A stretch of 64,000 bases of DNA from Radiobacillus deserti (GTDB lineage: Bacteria; Bacillota; Bacilli; Bacillales; Amphibacillaceae): NCBI RefSeq assembly GCF_007301515.1, contig NZ_CP041666.1, positions 1,550,001 to 1,614,000 of the forward strand. Reading direction: 5' to 3'. Positions 15,472 through 23,202 of the stretch are shown piece after piece. Positions within the stretch are counted from its first letter, which is position 1. Every line of letters begins with the position of its first letter. A program made the translations under genes and the position numbers. A model generated the notes under the pieces. That model saw only the letters and a program-made list of their open reading frames with translations. It made no database searches and was not told the origin of the DNA.

Positions 15472-17550
15472 ATGGCAGATTATCTAGTTATCGTTGAGTC
15501 TCCAGCAAAAGCAAAGACAATTGAACGATATTTAGGAAAGAAATATAAGGTAAAAGCATCTATGGGGCATATTAGAGACTTACCTAAAAGTCAAATGGGT
15601 GTAGATGTAGAGAAAGAGTATGAACCGAAATACATTACGATACGAGGGAAGGGACCTGTCCTTAAAGAGCTAAAAAGTGCCGCGAAGAAAGTGAAGAAAG
15701 TGTATCTCGCGGCCGACCCCGACCGTGAAGGGGAAGCGATTGCATGGCATTTAGCGCATTCTTTGGATATTGACGAAACGTCTGATTGTCGTGTTGTATT
15801 TAATGAAATTACGAAAGATGCAATTAAAGAATCATTCAAGCATCCTCGACCAATCGATATGGATTTAGTTGATGCTCAACAAGCTAGACGTATTCTAGAT
15901 CGTTTAGTTGGATATAACATCAGTCCTTTATTATGGAAGAAAGTGAAAAAGGGACTGAGCGCAGGACGAGTTCAATCGGTTGCTGTGAAAATGATCATTG
16001 AACGAGAAGAAGAAATCAAAAAATTCGTTCCAGAAGAATATTGGTCGATAGAATCCACCTTCCAAAAAGGAAAAGAAACCTTTGAAGGATCCTTTTATGG
16101 GGTTGACGGAAAGAAACAAGACCTAGGAAATAGGGAAGCAGTGGACAACATATTAAATCAACTTAAAGGAAATGACTTCAAAGTTGACAAAGTAAATAAG
16201 AGAGAAAGAAAACGGAATGCTGCACCACCGTTTACTACATCTTCGTTACAGCAAGAGGCAGCTCGTAAGCTTAATTTCCGAGCTCGAAAAACGATGATGG
16301 TTGCGCAACAGCTTTATGAGGGGATTGACCTAGGAAAAAAAGACGGTGGCATTACTGGACTTATCACTTATATGCGTACAGATTCAACTCGGATTTCTGA
16401 TTCTGCAAAGAAAGAAGCTGCTGCATATATTAAGGAAGCATTTGGCGATGATTACTTAGGCGCTGTAAGAAAAGATAAGAACTCGGAAGGAGCTCAGGAC
16501 GCGCACGAAGCAATTCGCCCAACTTCAGCATTTCGTGATCCGAAGTCCTTAAAAAGCATTTTGTCCCGTGATCAATACCGTTTGTATAAGTTAATCTGGG
16601 ATCGTTTTACAGCAAGTCAAATGGCACCAGCAGTTATGGATACGATGACGATTCATTTGTTAAATGAAGGTGTTGAATTTCGTGCTACGGGTTCTAAAAT
16701 AAAATTTAAAGGTTTCATGAAGGTATATATTGAAGGAAACGATGATAACGATCAAGAAGAAGACAAGTTTTTACCGGAAATTGCCGAGGGAGAAACGGTT
16801 AACGCAAAGGATATTGAACCAAACCAGCACTTTACACAGCCACCACCGCGATATACAGAAGCACGTTTGGTAAAAACAATGGAGGAACAAGGAATTGGAC
16901 GTCCTTCTACTTATGCTCCTACTTTGGACACGATTCAACGTCGAGGCTATGTCACGTTGGATAATCGACGGTTCGTTCCAACAGAACTTGGTGAAATTGT
17001 AATCGATATATTAAGAGAATTTTTTCCTGAAATTATAGATGTAGATTTCACCGTAAAGATGGAAGGAGATTTAGACTCCATCGAAGAAGGTCAGACAGAA
17101 TGGATTCGCATCATTGACCAGTTTTATAATGGTTTTGATAAGCGATTGGAAAAAGCAGAAAAAGAAATGGAAAAAATCGAAATCAAAGATGAACCTGCTG
17201 GAATTGATTGCGAGGAATGTGGTCATGAAATGGTCTATAAGATGGGGAGATATGGAAAGTTTTTAGCTTGTTCTAATTTCCCGGATTGTCGCAATACGAA
17301 ACCAATTTTAAAAGAAATCGGTGTTAAATGTCCAAACTGTAAAGATGGAAACATTGTAGAGAGAAAAACGAAAAAACGTCGTACTTTTTATGGATGTGAC
17401 AACTATCCAGAATGTGAGTTCATTTCATGGGATAAACCGATTTCAAGACCATGTCCAAAGTGTGATTCATTATTAGTCGAGAAAAAAGCGAAAAAAGGTA
17501 CACAAATACAGTGTACTGAATGTGACTATAAAGAAGAGCCACAAGTCTAA
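15472..17550 (+). CDS. topA: DNA topoisomerase I
   Basis: 692-residue type IA topoisomerase that relaxes negative supercoils. It has a TOPRIM domain (YLVIVESPAKAKTIERYLG, then LAADPDREGEAIAWHL), a central gate with catalytic Tyr300 in GLITYMRTDSTRIS, and GRPSTYAPTLDTIQRRGYV. The C-terminus carries three Cys4 zinc-ribbon modules (CEECGHEM...CSNFPDC, CPNCKDGN...CDNYPEC, CPKCDS...CTEC). The length matches the Bacillus enzyme. The ATG start has a CTGGGAGGA site. A strong terminator follows. Confidence 0.98.
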   Translation: MADYLVIVESPAKAKTIERYLGKKYKVKASMGHIRDLPKSQMGVDVEKEYEPKYITIRGKGPVLKELKSAAKKVKKVYLAADPDREGEAIAWHLAHSLDIDETSDCRVVFNEITKDAIKESFKHPRPIDMDLVDAQQARRILDRLVGYNISPLLWKKVKKGLSAGRVQSVAVKMIIEREEEIKKFVPEEYWSIESTFQKGKETFEGSFYGVDGKKQDLGNREAVDNILNQLKGNDFKVDKVNKRERKRNAAPPFTTSSLQQEAARKLNFRARKTMMVAQQLYEGIDLGKKDGGITGLITYMRTDSTRISDSAKKEAAAYIKEAFGDDYLGAVRKDKNSEGAQDAHEAIRPTSAFRDPKSLKSILSRDQYRLYKLIWDRFTASQMAPAVMDTMTIHLLNEGVEFRATGSKIKFKGFMKVYIEGNDDNDQEEDKFLPEIAEGETVNAKDIEPNQHFTQPPPRYTEARLVKTMEEQGIGRPSTYAPTLDTIQRRGYVTLDNRRFVPTELGEIVIDILREFFPEIIDVDFTVKMEGDLDSIEEGQTEWIRIIDQFYNGFDKRLEKAEKEMEKIEIKDEPAGIDCEECGHEMVYKMGRYGKFLACSNFPDCRNTKPILKEIGVKCPNCKDGNIVERKTKKRRTFYGCDNYPECEFISWDKPISRPCPKCDSLLVEKKAKKGTQIQCTECDYKEEPQV

Positions 17551-17554
17551 TTTC

Positions 17555-17588
17555 AAAACCTAGTTGCAAATACGCGACTAGGTTTTTT
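17555..17588 (+). terminator. Rho-independent terminator after topA
   Basis: 13-bp stem AAAACCTAGTTGC (17555-17567) with GCGACTAGGTTTT (17574-17586), one U-G pair, AAATAC loop, and six T's ending at 17588. Confidence 0.92.
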
Positions 17589-17918
17589 GTGTCAGAATGC
17601 AAGGATTTTGCCGTGCTAGTAATTGTAGGTATTGGTTTCGTTTACTGGTTATATTTTTATGGGATAGGGTATAGGAATGACGTGGGAAGACTAATATATA
17701 TGATAGTGACAGAATATTTACAAGAGTGTTAATCTTGCTATAAGCAATTGACATGGTTTCTATCTGTGAGCTATAATTACCGTCTTGTAAGGAGCATTAT
17801 AGAAATTGGGTACATATCCAGTACAATTCAGAATTTTGTTACAATTTTGTAAAATTTATTGCGTGGACAGACTTAGTTGTGATACTATTTATACGCCTTC
17901 GGAAAGGTGATGAAGAAC
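17589..17918 (+). other. 330-base intergenic region in the usual trmFO position
   Basis: No supported protein gene. It holds a consensus promoter (17748-17777), an AT-rich perfect palindrome TTACAATTTTGTAA (17839-17852), a weaker possible promoter TGGACA-16-TATTTA (17864-17891), and a 34-codon open frame from TTG 17806 to TGA 17910 whose reality is doubtful. In B. subtilis, trmFO (gid) lies here between topA and xerC. No trace of TrmFO coding sequence was seen in any frame. Confidence 0.6.
17748..17777 (+). promoter_or_regulatory. Consensus sigma-A promoter upstream of xerC
   Basis: TTGACA (17748-17753) and TATAAT (17772-17777), both perfect, separated by 18 bases. The start would be near 17784, giving a leader of about 135 bases before xerC. 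This is the closest match to consensus in the window. Confidence 0.75.
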
Positions 17919-18830
17919 ATGGAAGGAAAAGCGTACGTGGGTCCGTTTGTAGAATATCTGCAAATCGAAAAAAATGCTTCACCTTACACTGTAGAGCATT
18001 ACTCGTATGATTTACAGGTTTTTTTTGATTTTTTACAAAAAGAAAATATTTCAGACCTTAAAGAAGTTGACTATCAAATCGTACGTATATTCCTAACTAC
18101 GCTTTATGATCAACAGCTGTCGAGACGAAGTGTTTCGCGTAAGATTTCAAGTATTAGAAGCTTTTATAAGTATTTACAACGGGAGGATGTAGTTTCTGAA
18201 AACCCATTTTTAGCAGTTACCTTGCCTAAGACTGACCAACCCGTTCCCGGCTTCTTCTATAAAGAAGAATTAGAGAAGCTATTTGAAGTTAGTGATAGTA
18301 CAACTCCATTGGGGCAACGAAATCAAGCAATATTAGAAGTCATGTATGCGACAGGTATCCGTGTAAGTGAATGTGTCGGTTTGAAGATGGATGATATTGA
18401 CTTTTTTTTAGGTACCATGCTTGTTCGAGGAAAAGGGAAAAAAGAAAGATACTTACCATTTGGGAAATTTGCTGAAGATGCACTACTAACATACATAGAT
18501 AATGGAAGAAAAAAGTTACTGACGAATCAAACCGACTCAGGAAATGTATTTTTAAATGCCCGAGGTAGAGCGCTTACAACGCGTGGCGTTCGAGTGATTT
18601 TGGATAAACTTGTAAAAGAAGCTGCACTAACGGTAGATATTCATCCACATAAATTAAGGCATACGTTTGCGACGCATCTGTTAAATGAAGGTGCTGATTT
18701 ACGGGTTGTTCAAGAATTGTTAGGACATGAACATTTAACGTCAACACAGATTTACACCCATGTTTCCAAGGATCATTTACGAAATATTTATATGAACAGT
18801 CATCCTAGAGCGAATCGTCAGAATAACTAA
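17919..18830 (+). CDS. xerC: Tyrosine recombinase XerC (CodV)
   Basis: 303-residue tyrosine recombinase that, with XerD, resolves chromosome dimers at dif. It has an N-terminal SAM-like DNA-binding domain (FVEYLQIEKNASPYTVEHY) and a C-terminal catalytic domain. The catalytic residues are Arg in ATGIRVSECVGL, HKLRHTFATHLL (His and Arg), and the pair His...Tyr in GHEHLTSTQIYTHVS. I prefer ATG 17919 because AAAGGTGAT lies just upstream; GTG 17907 and ATG 17910 fall inside that site. It is the first gene of the xerC-hslV-hslU-codY cluster, as in Bacillus (codVWXY), and hslV starts 15 bases downstream. Confidence 0.96.
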   Translation: MEGKAYVGPFVEYLQIEKNASPYTVEHYSYDLQVFFDFLQKENISDLKEVDYQIVRIFLTTLYDQQLSRRSVSRKISSIRSFYKYLQREDVVSENPFLAVTLPKTDQPVPGFFYKEELEKLFEVSDSTTPLGQRNQAILEVMYATGIRVSECVGLKMDDIDFFLGTMLVRGKGKKERYLPFGKFAEDALLTYIDNGRKKLLTNQTDSGNVFLNARGRALTTRGVRVILDKLVKEAALTVDIHPHKLRHTFATHLLNEGADLRVVQELLGHEHLTSTQIYTHVSKDHLRNIYMNSHPRANRQNN

Positions 18831-18845
18831 GTGAGGTGGATACTT

Positions 18846-19391
18846 TTGAATCAGGAGTTTCATGCAACTACTATTTTTGCGGTACAGCATAACGGTCAAT
18901 GTGCCATGAGTGGTGATGGGCAAGTTACATTAGGGAATTCCGTCGTAATGAAACATAAAGCAAAAAAGGTTCGTAGACTATATAAGGACCAAGTTTTAGC
19001 AGGCTTTGCTGGTTCGGTAGCCGATGCTTTTACGCTGTTTGAAAAGTTTGAATCCATGTTAGAAGCATACAATGGGAATCTTCAGAGAGCGGCTGTAGAA
19101 TTAGCGAAGGAGTGGAGAAGTGACAAAGTACTTCGTAAGTTAGAAGCGATGCTGATTGTGATGAACAAGGACGTCATGCTTCTCGTTTCCGGAACAGGAG
19201 AAGTGATTGAACCAGATGACGGTGTGCTGGCGATTGGCTCAGGCGGGAATTTTGCGTTAAGTGCAGGCCGAGCATTGAAAAGGTATTCAGATGATTTATC
19301 TGCAAAAGAAATTGCTCAAGCTGCTCTGGAAATAGCCGGAGAGATTTGTGTGTTTACAAATGACCACATTACGCTAGAGGTGATTGATTGA
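18846..19391 (+). CDS. hslV: ATP-dependent protease subunit HslV (ClpQ)
   Basis: 181-residue peptidase of the HslUV (CodWX) protease. The start is TTG 18846, with AGGTGG at 18834-18839; this gives the same length I recall for B. subtilis ClpQ. The core begins FHATTIFAVQHNGQCAMSGDG, followed by AGFAGSVADAFTLFEKFE and LLVSGTGEVIEPDDG. B. subtilis ClpQ is described as using an N-terminal serine. Here the residues before the conserved HATT are Asn-Gln-Glu-Phe, so no such serine exists, and the first Thr (residue 7) would be the standard HslV-type nucleophile. The stop overlaps the hslU ATG by one base. Confidence 0.95.
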   Translation: MNQEFHATTIFAVQHNGQCAMSGDGQVTLGNSVVMKHKAKKVRRLYKDQVLAGFAGSVADAFTLFEKFESMLEAYNGNLQRAAVELAKEWRSDKVLRKLEAMLIVMNKDVMLLVSGTGEVIEPDDGVLAIGSGGNFALSAGRALKRYSDDLSAKEIAQAALEIAGEICVFTNDHITLEVID

Positions 19392-20785
19392 TGTCCATTG
19401 AAATGACACCTAGACAAATTGTAGAACAGCTAGATCAGTACATTGTAGGACAAAAGAATGCAAAAAAATCGGTGGCAGTCGCATTGCGAAACAGATATCG
19501 GAGAATGAAATTAGATGATAATTTTCGTGATGAAATTGTACCTAAAAACATTCTAATGATTGGTCCTACTGGTGTTGGGAAGACGGAGATTGCAAGAAGA
19601 CTAGCGAAGCTCGTTGGTGCGCCTTTTGTTAAAGTAGAAGCAACGAAGTTTACCGAAGTCGGCTATGTTGGGCGTGATGTCGAATCGATGGTTCGAGATC
19701 TAGTTGAAATGGCTGTTCGATTGGTGAAGGAAGAGAAGATGAAAACGGTTGCGGATAAGGCGGAAAAGCAGGCGAATAAGCGACTTGTAAAAATACTTGT
19801 CCCAGTAGCTAAAAAGCAGAATAAAATGAGTAATCCATTTGAAATGCTTTTCTCTAATTCATCGAATGATGATACGGAAGAGGACCAACAGCAGGATCAA
19901 CAAGAAATAGAAACGAAACGGAAAAGAATAGAACACCAATTAGCATTGGGCGAGCTTGAAGACCATATGGTCACTATCGAAGTGGATGATCAAGGTTCTT
20001 CTATGTTTGATATGTTACAAGGATCTGGCATGGAGCAAATGGGTATGAACATGCAAGATGCGTTTGGACAATTGATGCCCAAGAAGACTAAAAAACGTAA
20101 GTTACCTGTTTCCGAAGCTAGAAAGGTTCTAACACAACAAGAAGCGCAAAAATTAATCGATCAGGATGAAGTAACTCAAGAAGCCATACAAAAAGTAGAA
20201 CAAACTGGAATTATTTTTATCGATGAGATCGATAAAGTGGCCGGAAAAAGTGAACAATCTGCGAATGTGTCTAGAGAAGGAGTTCAACGAGATATATTAC
20301 CTATCGTAGAAGGCTCGACTATTGTAACAAAACACGGACCTGTGAAAACAGATCATATATTATTTATTGCTGCAGGTGCCTTTCATATGGCCAAACCATC
20401 CGATTTAATACCAGAATTACAAGGTAGGTTTCCAATTCGTGTCGAATTTGATAAATTAACGGTAGAGGACTTTGAACGAATTCTCCGAGAACCGTCGAAT
20501 GCCCTGCTCAAACAGTACCAAGCTTTGCTAGAAACTGAGGGAATCCAAGTAGTATTCACAGAGGAAGCGGTGACTAGACTTGCAGAGGTTGCTTATGAGG
20601 TTAACCAAGAGACGGACAATATCGGAGCAAGACGATTACACACTATCTTAGAGAAATTATTAGAAGAGCTTTCGTTTGAAGCGCCAGATATCCATATGAA
20701 AAAAATAGAGATCACCAGAAGTTATGTGGAAGAAAAACTTGGCTCAATAGCCAAAAACAAAGATTTAAGTCAGTATATTTTATAA
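19391..20785 (+). CDS. hslU: ATP-dependent protease ATPase subunit HslU (ClpY)
   Basis: 464-residue AAA+ unfoldase that feeds substrates to HslV. The N-terminus MTPRQIVEQLDQYIVGQKNAKK is followed by Walker A GPTGVGKTEIARRLA (about 56-70), the pore motif GYVGRDVESM, an intermediate (I) domain (about 115-235, rich in Gln/Glu), Walker B IIFIDEIDKVA, and a C-terminal sensor-2 region (NIGARRLHTILEKLLEE). The C-terminus SQYIL is the typical tail that inserts into HslV. The ATG at 19391 shares a base with the hslV stop and has GAGGTGAT upstream. Confidence 0.98.
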   Translation: MSIEMTPRQIVEQLDQYIVGQKNAKKSVAVALRNRYRRMKLDDNFRDEIVPKNILMIGPTGVGKTEIARRLAKLVGAPFVKVEATKFTEVGYVGRDVESMVRDLVEMAVRLVKEEKMKTVADKAEKQANKRLVKILVPVAKKQNKMSNPFEMLFSNSSNDDTEEDQQQDQQEIETKRKRIEHQLALGELEDHMVTIEVDDQGSSMFDMLQGSGMEQMGMNMQDAFGQLMPKKTKKRKLPVSEARKVLTQQEAQKLIDQDEVTQEAIQKVEQTGIIFIDEIDKVAGKSEQSANVSREGVQRDILPIVEGSTIVTKHGPVKTDHILFIAAGAFHMAKPSDLIPELQGRFPIRVEFDKLTVEDFERILREPSNALLKQYQALLETEGIQVVFTEEAVTRLAEVAYEVNQETDNIGARRLHTILEKLLEELSFEAPDIHMKKIEITRSYVEEKLGSIAKNKDLSQYIL

Positions 20786-20803
20786 TCCGATTGGAGGAGC
20801 ATC

Positions 20804-21583
20804 ATGGAACTATTAGATCGTGCTAGGAAAATTAACGCATTGCTGCAAAAAACAACAGGGAAATCTGTCAATTTTAACGAGGTATCTGCTACGCTACGTG
20901 ACATAATTACAGCGAACATTTTTATCGTAAGCAGAAGAGGGAAGTTATTAGGATTTGCGATTAACCAGCAAATCGAGAATGAAAGAATGAAGAATATGTT
21001 AGAAGAGAGACAATTTCCTCAAGAATATACAGAAAGCTTGTTCAACGTACAGGAAACAACATCAAACATAGACATTGATAGTAAATATACAGCGTTTCCA
21101 GTAGAAAACAGAGAGTTATTTAAGAATGGGTTAACAACGATCGTACCGATTATTGGTGGCGGTGAACGATTAGGTACCCTGATATTGAGTCGATTAACAC
21201 AAAGCTTTAATAACGATGATTTATTATTGGCAGAGTATGGAGCTACGGTTGTTGGTATGGAGATTCTTCACGAAAAGACGGAAGAGATTGAAATGGAAGC
21301 CCGTAGTAAAGCGGTTGTACAAATGGCAATCAGTTCCTTATCCTACAGTGAGTTAGAAGCCATCGAACATATTTTTGAAGAATTAGAGGGGAACGAAGGG
21401 CTGCTGGTAGCAAGTAAAATTGCCGACCGTGTAGGAATAACAAGATCGGTTATTGTAAACGCGCTTCGAAAATTAGAAAGTGCTGGTGTCATTGAATCTC
21501 GTTCTCTAGGAATGAAAGGGACGTATATTAAAGTGTTAAATAACAAATTCCTATTGGAACTTCAAAAACTAAAATCAAATTAA
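20804..21583 (+). CDS. codY: GTP-sensing transcriptional repressor CodY
   Basis: 259-residue global regulator that represses stationary-phase, amino-acid and motility genes when GTP and branched-chain amino acids are plentiful. It has an N-terminal GAF domain (about 1-155) and a C-terminal winged helix-turn-helix with the near-invariant recognition segment ASKIADRVGITRSVIVNALR (about 204-223). The length is exactly that of the family. It is last in the xerC-hslV-hslU-codY cluster and is followed by a very strong terminator. The fla/che operon it represses in B. subtilis begins immediately downstream. Confidence 0.98.
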   Translation: MELLDRARKINALLQKTTGKSVNFNEVSATLRDIITANIFIVSRRGKLLGFAINQQIENERMKNMLEERQFPQEYTESLFNVQETTSNIDIDSKYTAFPVENRELFKNGLTTIVPIIGGGERLGTLILSRLTQSFNNDDLLLAEYGATVVGMEILHEKTEEIEMEARSKAVVQMAISSLSYSELEAIEHIFEELEGNEGLLVASKIADRVGITRSVIVNALRKLESAGVIESRSLGMKGTYIKVLNNKFLLELQKLKSN

Positions 21584-21595
21584 TATAACAATTGT

Positions 21596-21628
21596 AAAAA
21601 GGCATCTTCCCTTGGAAGATGCCTTTTT
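21596..21628 (+). terminator. Rho-independent terminator after codY
   Basis: Perfect 15-bp stem AAAAAGGCATCTTCC (21596-21610) with GGAAGATGCCTTTTT (21614-21628), CTT loop, T-run of five. It separates codY from the fla/che operon. Confidence 0.95.
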
Positions 21629-21697
21629 CGTGCTTTTACATTCGGTTTTGTCAACCATTTTGCATGAATGAATTAACACGTTCTAAAAATTGTTAAC

Positions 21698-21715
21698 AGA
21701 AATTCATAAATTTCT
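21698..21715. promoter_or_regulatory. Operator-like palindrome upstream of fla/che promoter
   Basis: Perfect inverted repeat AGAAATT-CATA-AATTTCT ending two bases before the -35 hexamer. A bound protein here would contact RNA polymerase. The recogniser is unknown; it does not match the CodY consensus well. Confidence 0.4.
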
Positions 21716-21717
21716 AG

Positions 21718-21746
21718 TTTTCATTTTTGTTACATTATGTGATAAT
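21718..21746 (+). promoter_or_regulatory. Predicted sigma-A promoter of the fla/che operon
   Basis: TTTTCA (21718-21723), 17-base spacer, GATAAT (21741-21746). The -35 is moderate and the -10 is good. B. subtilis drives this operon mainly from a sigma-A promoter at the equivalent place. Confidence 0.5.
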
Positions 21747-21960
21747 ATGACTAGGGTTTTTTACAATTTTCGACACACTTGTCGATTAAGTGGAAAAATG
21801 TAGTGGAAGAACTAGTGCTAATTACCTAAGACTTATATTTTATTCGCTACTAAAGTCATATTATGCCAATTTTTCATGGACAAGTATAACCAATTAAATT
21901 ACAATATTCGATAAAGATAGACGCTTTATGACCGTCCTGTGAAAAAAGGAGGAGAAGAAA

Positions 21961-22359
21961 TTGTCACTGTTTGGCAATACAATCACTAGCTTGGAACGAT
22001 CGATTGATTATGCATCTGTGAAAAACCAGACTATATCAAATAACATCGCAAATGTGGACACACCGAATTACAAAGCAAAAAGTGTCGTTTTTTCTGAAGT
22101 ATTAGACGAACAAATAAATAAACAGTTTATAGCAAAGCGTACTCATCCCAAACATATCCCTTTTTCAAGTAGCGCAGAGCAACATTCCTTTCAAATCGTA
22201 TCTAATAACAATACGACGTACAGCAACAATGGAAATAATGTAGATATTGATAAAGAAATGACGGAGCTAGCTAAGAATCAAATTTATTATGAAAGTTTAG
22301 TGGACCGTCTGAATGGAAAGTTTTCGAGCCTGCAAACAGTAATTAAAGGAGGTAGGTAG
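21961..22359 (+). CDS. flgB: Flagellar basal body rod protein FlgB
   Basis: 132-residue proximal rod protein and first gene of the 32-gene motility operon. The N-terminal motif SLERSIDYASVKNQTISNNI, then ANVDTPNYKAK, is the rod-hook family signature; the C-terminal helix (KNQIYYESLVDRLNGKFSSL) is also typical. The start is TTG 21961 with AGGAGGAG nine bases upstream; MSLFGNTI matches the family N-terminus. flgC follows after 3 bases. Confidence 0.97.
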   Translation: MSLFGNTITSLERSIDYASVKNQTISNNIANVDTPNYKAKSVVFSEVLDEQINKQFIAKRTHPKHIPFSSSAEQHSFQIVSNNNTTYSNNGNNVDIDKEMTELAKNQIYYESLVDRLNGKFSSLQTVIKGGR

Positions 22360-22362
22360 GGT

Positions 22363-22818
22363 ATGGGTATTTTTAATTCGATTAATACAAGTGCGAGTGC
22401 GTTAACTGCTCAAAGATTACGAATGGATACTGTTTCTTCGAACTTAGCGAATGCAGAAACTACGCGAGCAACCATTAATGAAAATGGGGAGTATGAACCT
22501 TATCGCCGGAAAATGGTTGTCTTTCAACCAAAAGATGCGTCTTTTAATTCTTTTTTACAAAGAGCGAGAGCGGGCTCTTCTAGTGTAGGTAACGGAGTTC
22601 GTGTAAAAGAAATTGTTGAGGACGATGAGCCATTTAAGCTGGTGTACAATCCTAATCATCCTGATGCAAATGAAGAAGGCTATGTTCAGCTGCCTAACGT
22701 AGACCCATTACAAGAGATGGTCGATTTAATGAGTGCAACAAGATCTTATGAAGCGAACGTAACGGCATTGAATGCAACAAAAGGTATGCTGCTGAAAGCA
22801 TTGGAAATTGGTAAATAA
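22363..22818 (+). CDS. flgC: Flagellar basal body rod protein FlgC
   Basis: 151-residue proximal rod protein. The N-terminal signature TSASALTAQRLRMDTVSSNLANAETT and the C-terminal VDLMSATRSYEANVTALNATKGMLLKALEI (positions about 120-149) are characteristic. The ATG at 22363 has AAAGGAGG upstream, overlapping the flgB end. Exported by the flagellar type III system. Confidence 0.97.
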   Translation: MGIFNSINTSASALTAQRLRMDTVSSNLANAETTRATINENGEYEPYRRKMVVFQPKDASFNSFLQRARAGSSSVGNGVRVKEIVEDDEPFKLVYNPNHPDANEEGYVQLPNVDPLQEMVDLMSATRSYEANVTALNATKGMLLKALEIGK

Positions 22819-22855
22819 ATGATGATAAGAAATATAAAGGAGGGTAAGTAATCCA

Positions 22856-23161
22856 ATGGAATTAACGAAGATAGGTTCCCTGCAAACACCAACGGTTCTA
22901 TCTACAAACAACACTTCGTCTGTTTCTCCAGGTGAAGCTCAACAAAAATTCTCAACCACTTTGAAAAACGCGATTGATACACTTAATAGTTATCAAGTTC
23001 AATCAGATATGAAAACACAGGCTTTAGCAAAGGGAGAAATCAATGATTTGCATGATGTCATGATTACAGCTCAGAAATCTAGTATTGCATTACAAACAGC
23101 TGTAGAAGTACAACGAAAAGTAATCGACGCTTATACCGAAGTTATGAGAATGCAAGTCTAA
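22856..23161 (+). CDS. fliE: Flagellar hook-basal body complex protein FliE
   Basis: 101-residue adaptor between the MS ring and the rod. The FliE signature is the region FSTTLKNAIDTLNSYQVQSD with DLHDVMITAQKSSIALQTAVEVQRKVIDAYTEVMRM at the C-terminus (about 65-100). The Shine-Dalgarno is AAAGGAGGG. The length is normal. Confidence 0.96.
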   Translation: MELTKIGSLQTPTVLSTNNTSSVSPGEAQQKFSTTLKNAIDTLNSYQVQSDMKTQALAKGEINDLHDVMITAQKSSIALQTAVEVQRKVIDAYTEVMRMQV

Positions 23162-23202
23162 TATAGTTTAAATCTATTTGTTTTAATTGGCGGGGGCGAG
23201 AA

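Larger units (their letters stand above)
21629..21960 (+). other. fla/che operon control region
   Basis: 332 bases with no gene. It is strongly AT-rich and contains an 18-base palindrome (21698-21715), a promoter (21718-21746) and a 6-bp hairpin TCGACA/TGTCGA (21770-21785) in the predicted leader. The leader would be about 205 bases. I looked for a sigma-D element (TAAA, about 15 bases, GCCGATAT) and a full CodY box (AATTTTCWGAAAATT) and saw no convincing copy of either. Confidence 0.6.

Noticed and set aside
17806..17910. 34-codon leader ORF before xerC as a gene
   Set aside because: TTG start, 11-base spacing from the Shine-Dalgarno and no recognisable sequence; kept only as part of a finding.
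21860..21940. Sigma-D promoter upstream of flgB (TAAA...CGATAA)
   Set aside because: The elements are present but the spacing is about 10 bases instead of about 15, and GCCGATAT is not matched.
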